The position numbers and the translations under genes are program-made. Below, piece by piece: positions 48,930-57,296 of a stretch of DNA of 64,000 nucleotides (the stretch's first letter is position 1; each line of letters opens with the position of its first letter). The stretch is from Agathobaculum ammoniilyticum (GTDB taxonomy: Bacteria; Bacillota; Clostridia; Oscillospirales; Butyricicoccaceae): NCBI RefSeq assembly GCF_025567315.1, contig NZ_JAOQJE010000004.1, positions 164,942 to 228,941 of the forward strand, written 5' to 3'. The notes under the pieces were generated by a model, which was given only the letters and a program-made list of their open reading frames with translations, ran no database searches and was not told where the DNA came from.

Positions 48930-49345
48930 ATTCAATAAAACAAAGGCTTTAATCGGACGGTTATTAGCATAACCTCATGGGAATTTCACCCCGGCATGGT
49001 TCTCATGCCGCCCTACCCATTGCCTGCGACGCTCTTAACGCTCGGACTGTGGCTGTAAGGAAGTATCATTGTATATTCTGCGTGTCGTCGCCCGCAAGCC
49101 GCTACACTTGCTTTCCGGCGCGGTGTTGGTCGCTCGGCTGTCCGGGCGGGGATAACCTCACCCGGATAGCGTCATGGCGCACCCGCCGTATGGCTCGGCG
49201 CAAAAGGAACGTATCCGATTTGCCCTATGCTGCGCCGCCGTTATCTTGCGCCGCTTTCTTTGTCAAGGTTCAGAATGGCTTTGCTGCCGCGTCAGCAGCG
49301 GAACGGAAAAGGGGGAGAGAGAAAGCGTCCCGCCGCCGCTGCGGT
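48930..49345. other. Non-coding interval
   Basis: About 400 bases between the tnpW-like and HTH genes show no ORF with homology-like composition on either strand. Several short GC-rich repeats (for example GGCATGGTTCTCATGCC at about 48994) could fold. It may hold leader or regulatory RNA; nothing specific is recognised. Confidence 0.4.
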
Positions 49346-49612
49346 TTATTCCTCTGCCTTAAAGGTGAGGACAGCCATCATCAGTTTTGCTTGCAGCCGT
49401 TCCCGAATGTCGTGGTCTACGCCAAAATAGACGTTCCCGCGCTCGTCGTACAGCTTCCGCATGGAGAGGCGGGCTATGTAGCCGCTGAAATGCTGCAAGA
49501 CAATCTTCATGGCGTCCGGGTCGCCCTTTGTCGCTGCCACAATGACAGGATAAGGAACAAGGGCATTTTCCGGGTAGCCGGGTTCGTTACCATTCGTCCC
49601 ATTCATCAGCAT
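49346..49612 (-). CDS. HTH-domain regulatory protein of the conjugative element
   Basis: The 88-residue protein resembles the small helix-turn-helix proteins encoded next to a sigma-like factor in conjugative transposons: PVIVAATKGDPDAMKIVLQH, GYIARLSMRKLYDERGNVYF. Such proteins look like sigma-factor region fragments and probably regulate transfer genes. It overlaps the end of the sigma-like gene by 26 bases. Confidence 0.75.
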   Translation of the reverse strand: MLMNGTNGNEPGYPENALVPYPVIVAATKGDPDAMKIVLQHFSGYIARLSMRKLYDERGNVYFGVDHDIRERLQAKLMMAVLTFKAEE

Positions 49613-50027
49613 TTTCCTCCAGATATTTTCTTAATTTCTCAAAAGAGCTTGTCCGCCTGTACTGTATCGTGCTTCTCGACGTGTTGAACAGCTCCGCAAT
49701 CTCGGTATCGTTCATTCCCTCGAAGTAATACAGCAATATGGCTTTGCGCTTTTCTTCCGGCAAAGTACGGATTGCTTCAAGAAGCAGCTTTGGCGTGATT
49801 TTCTTCCCGGCTTTCTCAAAGACGGTTTCGGCGGCTTCACGTTTGAAATATTCATCAAACGTATGAAGCTGCCGCGCTTCGTCTAAGGTCATGTCGGAAA
49901 AGGTCACTTCCTTTGCCTTGTGTCTGCGAAGTTCTCTATGGGTGTCGCAAGCTTCATTGTGCAATACCGTATTACAAAACTTCTGAAAAGCACACTGTTT
50001 GTAAAACTCCCTGCTATTAGGTTCCAC
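49587..50027 (-). CDS. Sigma-70-like factor of the conjugative element
   Basis: The start is GTG 50027 behind AAAGGAGGTGAGAAT, giving 146 residues. The C-terminus is a sigma region 4: LPEEKRKAILLYYFEGMNDT, EIAELFNTSRSTIQYRRTSS. The N-terminus lacks a full region 2. Related proteins, paired with the small HTH protein, control conjugative-transposon excision or transfer. A longer frame from 50132 is open but lacks a ribosome site. Confidence 0.8.
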   Translation of the reverse strand: MEPNSREFYKQCAFQKFCNTVLHNEACDTHRELRRHKAKEVTFSDMTLDEARQLHTFDEYFKREAAETVFEKAGKKITPKLLLEAIRTLPEEKRKAILLYYFEGMNDTEIAELFNTSRSTIQYRRTSSFEKLRKYLEENADEWDEW

Positions 50028-50152
50028 ATTCTCACCTCCTTTCTCGTTGGAAAGTTGGTGGTGCTTCCCCCCTTTTCGCGGGGCAATACGGCGTTTTTCA
50101 AAAACGCCGAAGATTTTTTGAAATTTCTTCAAAAATTTTTTGAACGTACAAA

Positions 50153-50183
50153 ATGCGCCCGTCCGAAAAGCCCGGACGGGCGC
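50153..50183. terminator. Hairpin upstream of the sigma-like gene
   Basis: GCGCCCGTCCG pairs with CGGACGGGCGC around AAAAGCC. A T-run (TTTTTTGAA) lies on its left side on the plus strand, so it may end transcription or structure the sigma-like leader. Confidence 0.55.
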
Positions 50184-50490
50184 ATAGGCATTGTAAGCAG
50201 TATCCAGATGATTAGACAGTTCATATATATAAGCGTAGTTTCCCCCGGTGGTGGGCGGGCTTTTTTTGATAAGTCAATAACTGTCGGATTTTGTCGATAT
50301 GCTTTTTGCTTCATGGCGGCTACCTCCTTTAGCCGCCGATTTCAACAGTGATACCGCGTCATTTCATTAGAAGATAAAAAGAAACGGCGGCTTTGATTTT
50401 TCAAAGCTGCTGCGGAAATCAAAGAACGACAAGCAACAGTTCTGATTTTGCTCCAATATGGTTATTAGGGGCACAAATTAAAATCAAAAA

Positions 50491-50535
50491 AGAGCCGATA
50501 ACAGCAGTATTTCAAACTGCATATTATCGGCTCTG
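50491..50535 (-). terminator. Terminator of the rRNA methyltransferase gene
   Basis: AGAGCCGATAA and TTATCGGCTCT form the outer stem with GCAGT/ACTGC inside; on the minus strand TTTTTTGA follows, 30 bases after the methyltransferase stop. Confidence 0.75.
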
Positions 50536-50564
50536 CGTCTGTGCGTCTGGCTCTTTTAATTAAA

Positions 50565-51554
50565 TTATTTCTGTTGTTTTTTGGCTTTATTATATGTATT
50601 AGCTAACTGTCCACAAGCTGCTTTAATCTCTCTACCATGAGAAACTCTCATGGTAACTTCAAGTCCTGTTTGCTCTAATTGATGTTTGAACGCAACCATT
50701 TCTTGTTTTTGTGGTGCTCTAATTTTTGAATTACTCGTCGGGTTGTATTGCAGCACGTTAATCATAACATTTTTGCCCTTAAACCATTTTGCAAGTTGCC
50801 TTATATCTGAGGAACGGTCATTTATACCTGGTAAAAGCAAATACGCAAATACCACTTTTCGATTATGCCTTTGAGAATAGGACAATGCTTGCTTAACAAC
50901 ATCTTCAATAGCGTACATGTGCATATGAGGAATGATACAGTTTCTCGCAGCCTGTGTTGCTGCATGTAAAGATATTGTCAACTGAATTTTTAGATGTTCT
51001 TCGCGCAATTTTTTTAATTGATTAACTGGACCAACTGTTGATACGGTAATGCCGTCGGTTGGAAAGTTAAGTCCATTTCTATCTCGAAGAATATGGATTG
51101 CTGCAATCAAGTTGTCGTAATTGAATAAAGGTTCTCCCATTCCCATAAAAACGATACGATTTACTTTTTGACGTATCAATACAACCTGCTGCACAATTTC
51201 AGACGGTGTTAGATTACGAACAAAACCATTGCGTCCGGACTCACAAAAAATACAGCCAACAGAACAACCAACTTGCGTACTTACGCAAACAGTCCCACCA
51301 TCTCGCCGTTTAATAAAAACCGTTTCAATATACCTGTTATCTTTCAATTCATAAACATACTTTTCAGTATCGCTACTTTTATAGACTTTTTTTGTTGATA
51401 TTGATAGATTTTCTTTGTGAAATGGCTGTTTATACAATTCCGTATATAAGGCTCTTGCTTTATCCTCTCCAATTACTTCCGACATTTCTTTGTAAGTAAA
51501 TCCGTATGGGTCATTCAATATTTCCGTAGGTGTACTTTTAGGTAAGTGTTTCAT
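50565..51554 (-). CDS. Cfr/RlmN-family radical SAM 23S rRNA methyltransferase
   Basis: The 329-residue protein has the radical SAM triad C97-x3-C101-x2-C104 in GCSVGCIFCESG, the SAM motif FMGMGEPLFNYDNL, SLHAATQAARNCIIP, and the C-terminal methyl-carrier Cys at about 314 in EIKAACGQL. This family methylates A2503 of 23S rRNA. RlmN makes the housekeeping C2 mark; Cfr-type enzymes make the C8 mark that gives resistance to peptidyl-transferase antibiotics. The AT-rich composition, place in a conjugative element, neighbouring KTR protein and attenuator-like leader favour a resistance cargo, but I cannot assign C2 or C8 specificity by eye. Confidence 0.82.
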   Translation of the reverse strand: MKHLPKSTPTEILNDPYGFTYKEMSEVIGEDKARALYTELYKQPFHKENLSISTKKVYKSSDTEKYVYELKDNRYIETVFIKRRDGGTVCVSTQVGCSVGCIFCESGRNGFVRNLTPSEIVQQVVLIRQKVNRIVFMGMGEPLFNYDNLIAAIHILRDRNGLNFPTDGITVSTVGPVNQLKKLREEHLKIQLTISLHAATQAARNCIIPHMHMYAIEDVVKQALSYSQRHNRKVVFAYLLLPGINDRSSDIRQLAKWFKGKNVMINVLQYNPTSNSKIRAPQKQEMVAFKHQLEQTGLEVTMRVSHGREIKAACGQLANTYNKAKKQQK

Positions 51555-51577
51555 TTAAATATCCTTCCTTTTCAAAA

Positions 51578-51757
51578 TTAAAAAGTTTGTTTTTCAGAGT
51601 TTTTGATTATGATTTCTAGTTTTTCAACATCAACGATATGCGTTAATTTACATTTAGGGCAGAAAAGAGGAAAATTTCTTAATACCGTATTATAAAATAC
51701 TTGAACCCTCGTCTTTCCGTTACAAATTGGACATTTTATCCAATATTTTTCAAGCAT
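51578..51757 (-). CDS. Cysteine-rich KTR-type small protein
   Basis: The 59-residue protein starts at ATG 51757 behind AAAAGGAG. It has a zinc-ribbon pattern CPICNGKTRV and CPKCKLTH. Cys-rich KTR proteins often lie beside antibiotic-resistance genes in conjugative transposons of Firmicutes; their function is unknown. It is co-transcribed with the Cfr/RlmN-like gene 23 bases downstream and overlaps a short upstream leader frame. Confidence 0.8.
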   Translation of the reverse strand: MLEKYWIKCPICNGKTRVQVFYNTVLRNFPLFCPKCKLTHIVDVEKLEIIIKNSEKQTF

Positions 51758-51825
51758 AATATTTCTCCTTTTGCGCAAAAAAATGCAGGTCAATTCTCAA
51801 CATGAGCATTGACCTGCATTTATAC
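51750..51825 (-). promoter_or_regulatory. Attenuator-like leader with short leader-peptide frame before the KTR/methyltransferase genes
   Basis: On the minus strand AAATGCAGGTCAAT pairs with ATTGACCTGCATTT, followed by TTTT, a textbook terminator placed before the first gene. A 19-codon frame (MLMLRIDLHFFAQKEKYYA) starts at 51809 in the stem loop and ends at 51750, overlapping the KTR start. Ribosome-controlled antitermination of this kind governs several ribosome-targeting resistance genes. A second inverted repeat, ACAACAAAA/TTTTGTTGT, lies further upstream at about 51834-51892. Confidence 0.6.
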
Positions 51826-52141
51826 ATATAATACTACAACAAAATTAAGGCATAGTTTTTATACTATGTCTATACGTCGTTAGTTTTGTTGTATAGCATA
51901 CGCAAAATAAGCATGACAAAAAAGCCCATATTGAAAATGGGAAAAATCTTTTTTGATTTCAATGCTTATCGAATACGCATGCTATGTAACATAAACATTC
52001 CCCCCCTTTTATATAATATTATATACAAAAGCAGCTTGTTGTCAACATATATATATATGAATTATTTTGGCTAACTGATAGAACTACGTAGACATATCCA
52101 AGAAGAAAGGGGAACAGTAAAATGTAATAGGGTGAATAACT

Positions 52142-52495
52142 ATGGCAAAAAGACCAGTACCACGATACGACTTTAAGGCTTTTGGGGCAGCGATAAAGGC
52201 AGCGCGTGAGGGATGCAAGGAGAGCCGCAAGAAAGTAGGCGACGAAATGTTTATCTCGCCGCGCTACCTTGCGAACATTGAGAACAAGGGGCAGCACCCA
52301 AGTTTACAGATATTCTTTGAGCTGATACAGCGTTACCATATATCCGTAGACCAATTCCTTTTAGAAACGCCGCCGGAGAAGAACACGCAGCGGCGGCAGC
52401 TTGACGCGCTTCTTGACGGTATGAGCGATACAGGCATACGGATTGTAACCGCAACGGCAAAGGAGATTTCCGAAGTCGAAAAAGAGGGCGAATAG
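52142..52495 (+). CDS. Xre-family regulator of the conjugative element
   Basis: The 117-residue protein has an Xre-type helix-turn-helix (FGAAIKAAREGCKESRKKVG, FISPRYLANIENKGQHPSLQ, IFFELIQRYHISVDQFLLE), seen in many clostridial conjugative transposons next to the mobilization genes. It probably represses transfer or cargo genes. It is divergent from the KTR/methyltransferase unit across an AT-rich control region. Confidence 0.88.
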   Translation: MAKRPVPRYDFKAFGAAIKAAREGCKESRKKVGDEMFISPRYLANIENKGQHPSLQIFFELIQRYHISVDQFLLETPPEKNTQRRQLDALLDGMSDTGIRIVTATAKEISEVEKEGE

Positions 52496-52638
52496 GAATG
52501 TCCGACTTAAAACTGAACAGGATTTAGAAAGCGTTGTAATCTTTTTTGAGGTTGCAGCGTTTTTCTTTTGCGTAAGTTTGGCAAAATCGCTTTTTCTCCG
52601 TAGTAGGTGATAAGAGCCTAAAGGATAAAAACATTCGT

Positions 52639-52734
52639 AGCAAGCATAGGAAGCGGGTACCACTTCCGTATTTTCGCCCTCCCGCGCTGCGGCGCGTCGG
52701 TTGAAAATTGCTTGTTGGGAAGTGTCCCAAACCC
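52639..52734 (+). other. oriT-like sequence, left copy
   Basis: The region upstream of mobC contains AGCAAGCATAGGAAGCGG followed by GTACCACTTCCGTA, and, 37 bases on, TTGCTTGTTGGGAAGT followed by TCCCAAACC. The same two blocks recur in reverse orientation at 57286-57190. Position directly before mobC/relaxase suggests the transfer origin. Confidence 0.6.
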
Positions 52735-52762
52735 TCGGAACGGAAAGGAAAGGAGCGAACAC

Positions 52763-53092
52763 ATGGACGGACGCAAAAGGACAGTGCAAATCAAATTCAG
52801 AGTGACGGAAGCGGAACGGGATTTAATACTGGAAAAAATGAAGCTCGTACCCACCCGGAACATGGCGGCGTATCTGCGGAAGATTGCCATTGACGGGTAT
52901 ATCATTCAGATAGACCACGCCGATATAAAGGCTATGACCGCAGAGATACAGAAAATCGGTGTCAACGTCAACCAGATAGCACGCCGCGTAAACGCGACGG
53001 GGAACGCATACCAAGAGGACATAGAGGAAATAAAGGGGGTGCTTGCGGAGATATGGCGGTTACAAAGATTAAGCCTATTAAAAGCACTCTAA
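52763..53092 (+). CDS. mobC: Mobilization protein MobC
   Basis: The 109-residue protein has the MobC/relaxosome ribbon-helix-helix style start (TVQIKFRVTEAERDLILEKM) and the conserved GVNVNQIARRVNATG. It helps the relaxase bind and open oriT. Start ATG 52763 follows GGAAAGGAGCGAACAC. It overlaps the relaxase gene by 40 bases. Confidence 0.9.
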   Translation: MDGRKRTVQIKFRVTEAERDLILEKMKLVPTRNMAAYLRKIAIDGYIIQIDHADIKAMTAEIQKIGVNVNQIARRVNATGNAYQEDIEEIKGVLAEIWRLQRLSLLKAL

Positions 53093-54399
53093 GCAAAGCC
53101 CTTGACTATATCGAAAACCCGGACAAGACGGACGGGAAAATGCTTGTGTCCTCTTTCGGTTGCTCCTATGAAACGGCAGATATTGAGTTTGAATATACCC
53201 TGTCGCAAGCACTCCAAAAGGGGAACAATTTAGCCTTTCATCTGATACAGTCCTTTGAGCCGGGGGAAGTCGATTATCAGAAAGCCCATGAAATCGGAAA
53301 GCAGCTTGCCGACGCGGTAACAAAGGGGCAGCATGAGTATGTACTCACGACGCACATTGACAAAGGACACGTCCATAACCATATCATTTTTTGCGCGGTG
53401 AACTTTGTAGACCACCATAAATACAATTCCAACAAAAGGAGCTATTACGGCATACGGAACATGAGCGACAAGCTGTGCCGGGAAAATGGCTTGTCCGTTG
53501 TCGTCCCCGGCAAGGGCAGCAAGGGAAAGAGCTATGCGGAGTACCAGGCAGAAAAGACGGGTACAAGTTGGAAAGGCAAGCTGAAAACCACTGTTGACGC
53601 GCTTATCCCCCAAGTTTCCAGTTTTGAGGAATTGCTAACGCGGTTACAGGCGGCGGGCTATGAGATAAAGCCGGGGAAATATGTATCATGCCGCGCCCCC
53701 GGACAGGAACGCTTCACCCGCCTTAAAACCCTCGGCGCAGACTATACAGAGGAAGCCGTAAGGGAACGGATAGCGGGCAGACGGACAAAGGTGGCGAAAG
53801 CTCCCAGAGAGCAGCGCGGCGTGTCGCTGCTTATCGACATTGAGAACAGTATCAAGGCAGCGCAGAGTAAGGGCTATGAACAGTGGGCGAAAATCCACAA
53901 TCTGAAACAGGCAGCTAAAACAATGAATTTCTTGACGGAACATAAGATTGAGCAGTACGCGGATTTAGTCAGCCGGATTGAGGAAATGGCAGCGGAAAGC
54001 GGACAGGCGGCAGACGCATTGAAGAACGCCGAAAAGCGGCTTGCGGAAATGGCGGTGCTTATCAAGAATGTTTCCACCTATCAAAAGACAAAGCCTGTCT
54101 ATGACGCATACCGCAAGGCAAGGAACAGGGAGAAGTACCGCGCCGGACAGGAACAGGCAATTATCCTCCATGAAGCCGCCGTAAGGTCACTGAAAGCGGC
54201 GGGCATTGCGAAGCTCCCGAACCTCGCCGCGCTGCAATCGGAGTATGAAGCCCTCCAAGCGCAGAAAGAAGCCCTTTACGCCGACTATGGAAAATTGAAA
54301 AAGAAAGTCCGGGAATATGATATTATCAAGCAGAACATTGACAGCATTTTACAGGCAGACAGACAGCCGGAACGGGAAAAGGAAACAGAACGCGGATAA
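53053..54399 (+). CDS. MobP-type relaxase
   Basis: The 448-residue protein has the relaxase core: catalytic-Tyr region ALDYIENPDKTDGKMLVSSF, HLIQSFEPGEVDYQKAHEIG, and the HUH motif HIDKGHVHNHIIFCAVN. A long Lys/Glu-rich coiled-coil forms the C-terminus. It nicks oriT and leads the strand into the recipient. The neighbouring oriT-like copy and MobC complete the relaxosome. Confidence 0.92.
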   Translation: MAVTKIKPIKSTLSKALDYIENPDKTDGKMLVSSFGCSYETADIEFEYTLSQALQKGNNLAFHLIQSFEPGEVDYQKAHEIGKQLADAVTKGQHEYVLTTHIDKGHVHNHIIFCAVNFVDHHKYNSNKRSYYGIRNMSDKLCRENGLSVVVPGKGSKGKSYAEYQAEKTGTSWKGKLKTTVDALIPQVSSFEELLTRLQAAGYEIKPGKYVSCRAPGQERFTRLKTLGADYTEEAVRERIAGRRTKVAKAPREQRGVSLLIDIENSIKAAQSKGYEQWAKIHNLKQAAKTMNFLTEHKIEQYADLVSRIEEMAAESGQAADALKNAEKRLAEMAVLIKNVSTYQKTKPVYDAYRKARNREKYRAGQEQAIILHEAAVRSLKAAGIAKLPNLAALQSEYEALQAQKEALYADYGKLKKKVREYDIIKQNIDSILQADRQPEREKETERG

Positions 54400-54462
54400 G
54401 GATAGCAAAATCCCCGCCGCTGTGCTATGATAGGGCTATCAAAAAGCAGAGGAGCGTTGAGC

Positions 54463-54714
54463 ATGGAAAACCAGAAAATGCCGGAATATGAAACCATACG
54501 CGCCGCCGTTGCCGGGGAGAAATGGGCGGTGGAGAAAGTCGTGGATTGCTACAAGGACGAAATCGACAGGCTATCGACGGTAGCGGTCAGACAGCCAGAC
54601 GGAAGCACGAAACAGGAAATCAACGAAGATATGCGCCAGTCTATCACAAAGAAGCTGATAGAAGCCCTCCCGCAGTTCCCGCTTGAAGAAATGGAAAAGG
54701 GAAATGTCAGATAG
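54463..54714 (+). CDS. Small helix-turn-helix-type conjugative element protein
   Basis: The 83-residue protein (YETIRAAVAGEKWAVEKVVD, EDMRQSITKKLIEALPQFPL) resembles the small sigma-region-like HTH proteins of conjugative transposons and is analogous to the one at 49346. It starts at ATG 54463 behind AGAGGAG. It is the last gene before a terminator. Confidence 0.75.
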   Translation: MENQKMPEYETIRAAVAGEKWAVEKVVDCYKDEIDRLSTVAVRQPDGSTKQEINEDMRQSITKKLIEALPQFPLEEMEKGNVR

Positions 54715-54726
54715 GCAAAAAAAGAA

Positions 54727-54770
54727 CAGGGCGCGGAAGCCAGTATATGACTTCCGCGCCCTGTCTTTTT
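54727..54770 (+). terminator. Terminator after the mobilization operon
   Basis: ACAGGGCGCGGAAG pairs with CTTCCGCGCCCTGT, followed by CTTTTT. Confidence 0.85.
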
Positions 54771-54791
54771 ATGGGTGCTGTTTTCGTGAAT

Positions 54792-54903
54792 GTTACGCAG
54801 TAGAACGCCATTTTCGGGGGTAAAGGTATAAAGTATCGCCTATCCGATTTTCACGCCCGGAAAGCCCTGTAAATCAAGGGATTTTCCGCACCTACTGCGT
54901 AAC
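54792..54903. repeat. Inverted repeat flanking a non-coding 90-bp segment
   Basis: GTTACGCAGTAG (54792-54803) and CTACTGCGTAAC (54892-54903) are perfect 12-bp inverted copies. The right copy includes the last codons of the VLP gene. No gene lies between. Confidence 0.55.
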
Positions 54904-55257
54904 AGGGGTGCGTCTTTTCCTCATGCGCTCGGCAGCTTGTCTGCGGGTGATACGCTTCCGGCAGACGGGGCAGTATTTGACACTGTTAGAGGTTGACGCA
55001 AAGAACGCGCCGCACTCGGTACACTTCTTCTTGTCCCCTGTCTGGTAAAGCTCCGCATAGAGTAGCCTGTCGGCGGGAAGCACCGCAGCCCGGAACCACT
55101 TGCAGAGAAGCGAATAGGAAATGAGCTGCGGACAAACGCACTCGTCCCCGTCGTCCAGTAAGATACAGTTCCCGTTATCATAATTGCAGCACGTCCGGCG
55201 CACAAGGGCGTTGACTTTCCGGCTCTGGGGCGGCGTCAGCCGCTTAACCCCGTTCAT
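54892..55257 (-). CDS. Cysteine-rich VLP-type protein
   Basis: The 121-residue protein has an N-terminal cysteine group (CCNYDNGNCILLDDGDECVC) and a C-terminal zinc-ribbon-like group (CTECGAFF, KYCPVCRKRITRRQAAERMR). It matches the Cys-rich VLP proteins of conjugative transposons; the function is unknown but DNA or RNA binding is plausible from the basic tail. It overlaps the TTRAP gene by four bases. Confidence 0.8.
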   Translation of the reverse strand: MNGVKRLTPPQSRKVNALVRRTCCNYDNGNCILLDDGDECVCPQLISYSLLCKWFRAAVLPADRLLYAELYQTGDKKKCTECGAFFASTSNSVKYCPVCRKRITRRQAAERMRKRRTPVTQ

Positions 55258-55466
55258 ACTTCATCAGCGGCGTAAATGGGAAGCTCTGCAAATTCCGCTT
55301 CGGTCAAAGCGTCCACTTTGGAAAGGGTGCGCTTTGCAAGCTCCCGCATATCCGCGTCCATGTAGGGCAGCGCGGCGTTGACATTCTCAATCAAAGCCCG
55401 CTTGCCGCCCTCGTTGTAAATGCTCAAAAGGTTTGTTTCTTCAACAGTCAGTCTAATCATGCTCAT
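55254..55466 (-). CDS. Transposon-transfer assisting (TTRAP) family protein
   Basis: The 70-residue protein (LTVEETNLLSIYNEGGKRAL, then MDADMRELAKRTLSKVDAL) fits the small TTRAP family encoded beside VLP proteins in conjugative transposons. It overlaps both neighbours by four bases, so the three genes form one translational unit. Confidence 0.8.
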   Translation of the reverse strand: MSMIRLTVEETNLLSIYNEGGKRALIENVNAALPYMDADMRELAKRTLSKVDALTEAEFAELPIYAADEV

Positions 55467-56023
55467 ACCTCCATATCGTGATTTTTTGTTTTTGCCGCCG
55501 CCTTTTTCGGGGCGGTCTTTGCCTTGTCTGCTTTAAGCTGCGCCCGGATAGAGGGGCGGGGCTTCCTTATCTTCCTGTCCCGGTTCTCCCCCTTGTCAAT
55601 CAGCGCATACGTCCCATGTCTGCCCTCGATTTTGGAAAAGGCAAGGGTCTTGTAGGGCAGCATGGAGAAAAGGCGGTCAGTGTCCTTTGTGGCTGCAAGC
55701 TGCATGAACGCCGGGGAAAGCTCTACCATGAAATGGGTCTTGTTGGGGCTGTTCGGCGTGTCGTGCCGCTTCATTTCCCGTACAATGCGCCGCGCTTCCG
55801 TTTCAATCAGCCCGTCCCGCAATGCGGCGATATGCGCCTTGAAATCCCCCGGCGGAAGCTGCTCCCGGCTGCGCCGTTCTTCCTGTAAGAGCGATTGCAG
55901 CGCGTCCGGGTCGTTGGGTACGGCTTCAAAGCGTTCAAACTTTCCAAGCTCATAATCGGGATTGCCGTTGAAAAACTGTCCGGCGGGTATCTCCCGTTCC
56001 CCATGCTCATAAATCAGCTTCAC
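55463..56023 (-). CDS. Conjugative element protein of unknown function, possibly truncated at the N-terminus
   Basis: The 186-residue frame (KLIYEHGEREIPAGQFFNGN, HFMVELSPAFMQLAATKDTD, basic C-terminus with KPRPSIRAQLKADKAKTAPK) begins at GTG 56023, but the same frame is open and protein-like for about 45 codons upstream (ELTGTERGKIKGNLYELDYA) without a start codon. The start of the gene therefore seems lost at a junction near 56145 with the ArdA-like gene. I do not recognise the family. Confidence 0.6.
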   Translation of the reverse strand: MKLIYEHGEREIPAGQFFNGNPDYELGKFERFEAVPNDPDALQSLLQEERRSREQLPPGDFKAHIAALRDGLIETEARRIVREMKRHDTPNSPNKTHFMVELSPAFMQLAATKDTDRLFSMLPYKTLAFSKIEGRHGTYALIDKGENRDRKIRKPRPSIRAQLKADKAKTAPKKAAAKTKNHDMEV

Positions 56024-56121
56024 CGTATCGGCGGGCAGCTCCTTTTCCTTGACGCGCTCATAATGTTTAGCGTAGTCCAGTTCGTACAGATTGCCCTTGA
56101 TTTTCCCGCGCTCCGTCCCCG

Positions 56122-57084
56122 TTAGCTCGATTGCATAACGGAAAGCGGCAAGTCAAAGGGGCAGTCCTCCGTAGAAGAATACCCGTTGATGAAAAAATCC
56201 TGCGGATTGTCTGCGGTAATGCCGACGCTTTCCATAGCCGCATGAAGCTGCTCTGTTGTGGTCGGCATGGGAAGCCACACGCCGCCCGGTTTGCCTGTTT
56301 CAAAGCGGCTGCGGCTGTCGATAAGAATTGAAAACTGCTCGTTTATGGTTTCACGCTCCTTTCTCTGTTCGGTGTCCTGTGGCGGCTCTGCTGTGGTGGG
56401 GGCTGCTTTTTCAGCGGTAGGCTGCGCCCGTTCCTCGCCCTCGATAGCATAGCCCGGTAAAAGCTGCCCGTTTACTTTGAAATGCTCTGCATACTCTGGC
56501 GGGATAGGCGGCGATACCTCGGTGAATAAATGCTGATAGGCTTTGATACGCCCATTCAGATATTTTTCCATAGCTGCCTTGTCTGCAAAGACTTTCCTTT
56601 CCTGTCCGGCGATTTTTGCCTGTCCGTAATTGTGGGGGCTGTTGGTGTAAATACTCCATGAAAGCGTCCACGAATAGGGAATGGATTTCTCTTTTTCCCT
56701 GTCATACCGGGTATTCTCGGATATGTGGTAGCGCATTTGGTAGACGCGGTTGCTGATGTGCTTCCCGTAGTCCGTAGCTTCCCACTGGTTCGCGGTATGC
56801 GTAGCTTCGGGTGTCCTCACATACTCAATGGCTTTGTCAATGGCAAGGGTCTTTCCCGCCTGTTCGTCCCATGCCGCCGCCTGTTCTTGCAAGGCTTCAA
56901 AAGCTGCCTGTTCAGCCGCCGCGTATTCTTCCCGCAATGCCTGTAACTGTTCTAAGGGCAGGGCGGTAAGCCCGGAAAGGTCAGCGGTCTGTTCCTCAAA
57001 ATAAATATTTCGCTCTATCCGCATACTGTCAGCCGGGTCTAACTTGTCACGCTCAAACATGGAGTAACCTTTTTTCTTTTCCAT
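56122..57084 (-). CDS. ArdA-like conjugative element protein, apparently truncated
   Basis: The 320-residue protein has a helical N-terminal half (LEQLQALREEYAAAEQAAFE) and, from about residue 245, an antirestriction ArdA-like beginning (FETGKPGGVWLPMPTTTEQL, then SVGITADNPQDFFINGYSS). It stops in SVMQSS where ArdA domains normally continue for 100 residues or more. A deletion joining it to the next gene is likely. Start is ATG 57084 behind GAAAGGAGCG. Confidence 0.6.
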   Translation of the reverse strand: MEKKKGYSMFERDKLDPADSMRIERNIYFEEQTADLSGLTALPLEQLQALREEYAAAEQAAFEALQEQAAAWDEQAGKTLAIDKAIEYVRTPEATHTANQWEATDYGKHISNRVYQMRYHISENTRYDREKEKSIPYSWTLSWSIYTNSPHNYGQAKIAGQERKVFADKAAMEKYLNGRIKAYQHLFTEVSPPIPPEYAEHFKVNGQLLPGYAIEGEERAQPTAEKAAPTTAEPPQDTEQRKERETINEQFSILIDSRSRFETGKPGGVWLPMPTTTEQLHAAMESVGITADNPQDFFINGYSSTEDCPFDLPLSVMQSS

Positions 57085-57189
57085 TCATTCGCTCCTTTCT
57101 GAAATGGCGGCGCACCGCCGCGCTTTTGGGGTTCGCCCCGTACTACGGTGGGCTGTGCGTTATGCCAACAATTTTTTCATTTTTTTAGA

Positions 57190-57286
57190 GGGTTTGGGAA
57201 ACTTCCCAACAAGCAAAATCCCCGTCCGGCGCGTCAGCGGCAGGACAGGGATTTACGGAAGTGGGTACCCGCTTCCTATGCTTGCT
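57190..57286 (-). other. oriT-like sequence, right copy (inverted)
   Basis: Read on the minus strand from 57286, it repeats the left copy: AGCAAGCATAGGAAGCGG, GTACCCACTTCCGTA, a divergent GC-rich spacer, then TTGCTTGTTGGGAAGT and TTCCCAAACCC. One extra C and one base change separate the conserved blocks from the copy at 52639-52734. It lies between topB and the ArdA-like gene. Confidence 0.65.
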
Positions 57287-57296
57287 ATTCAAGTTT

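Noticed and set aside
50285..50300. TTTTGTCGATAT resembling a 0A box in the conjugative element
   Set aside because: Single copy, not placed before a sporulation-related gene; chance is likely.
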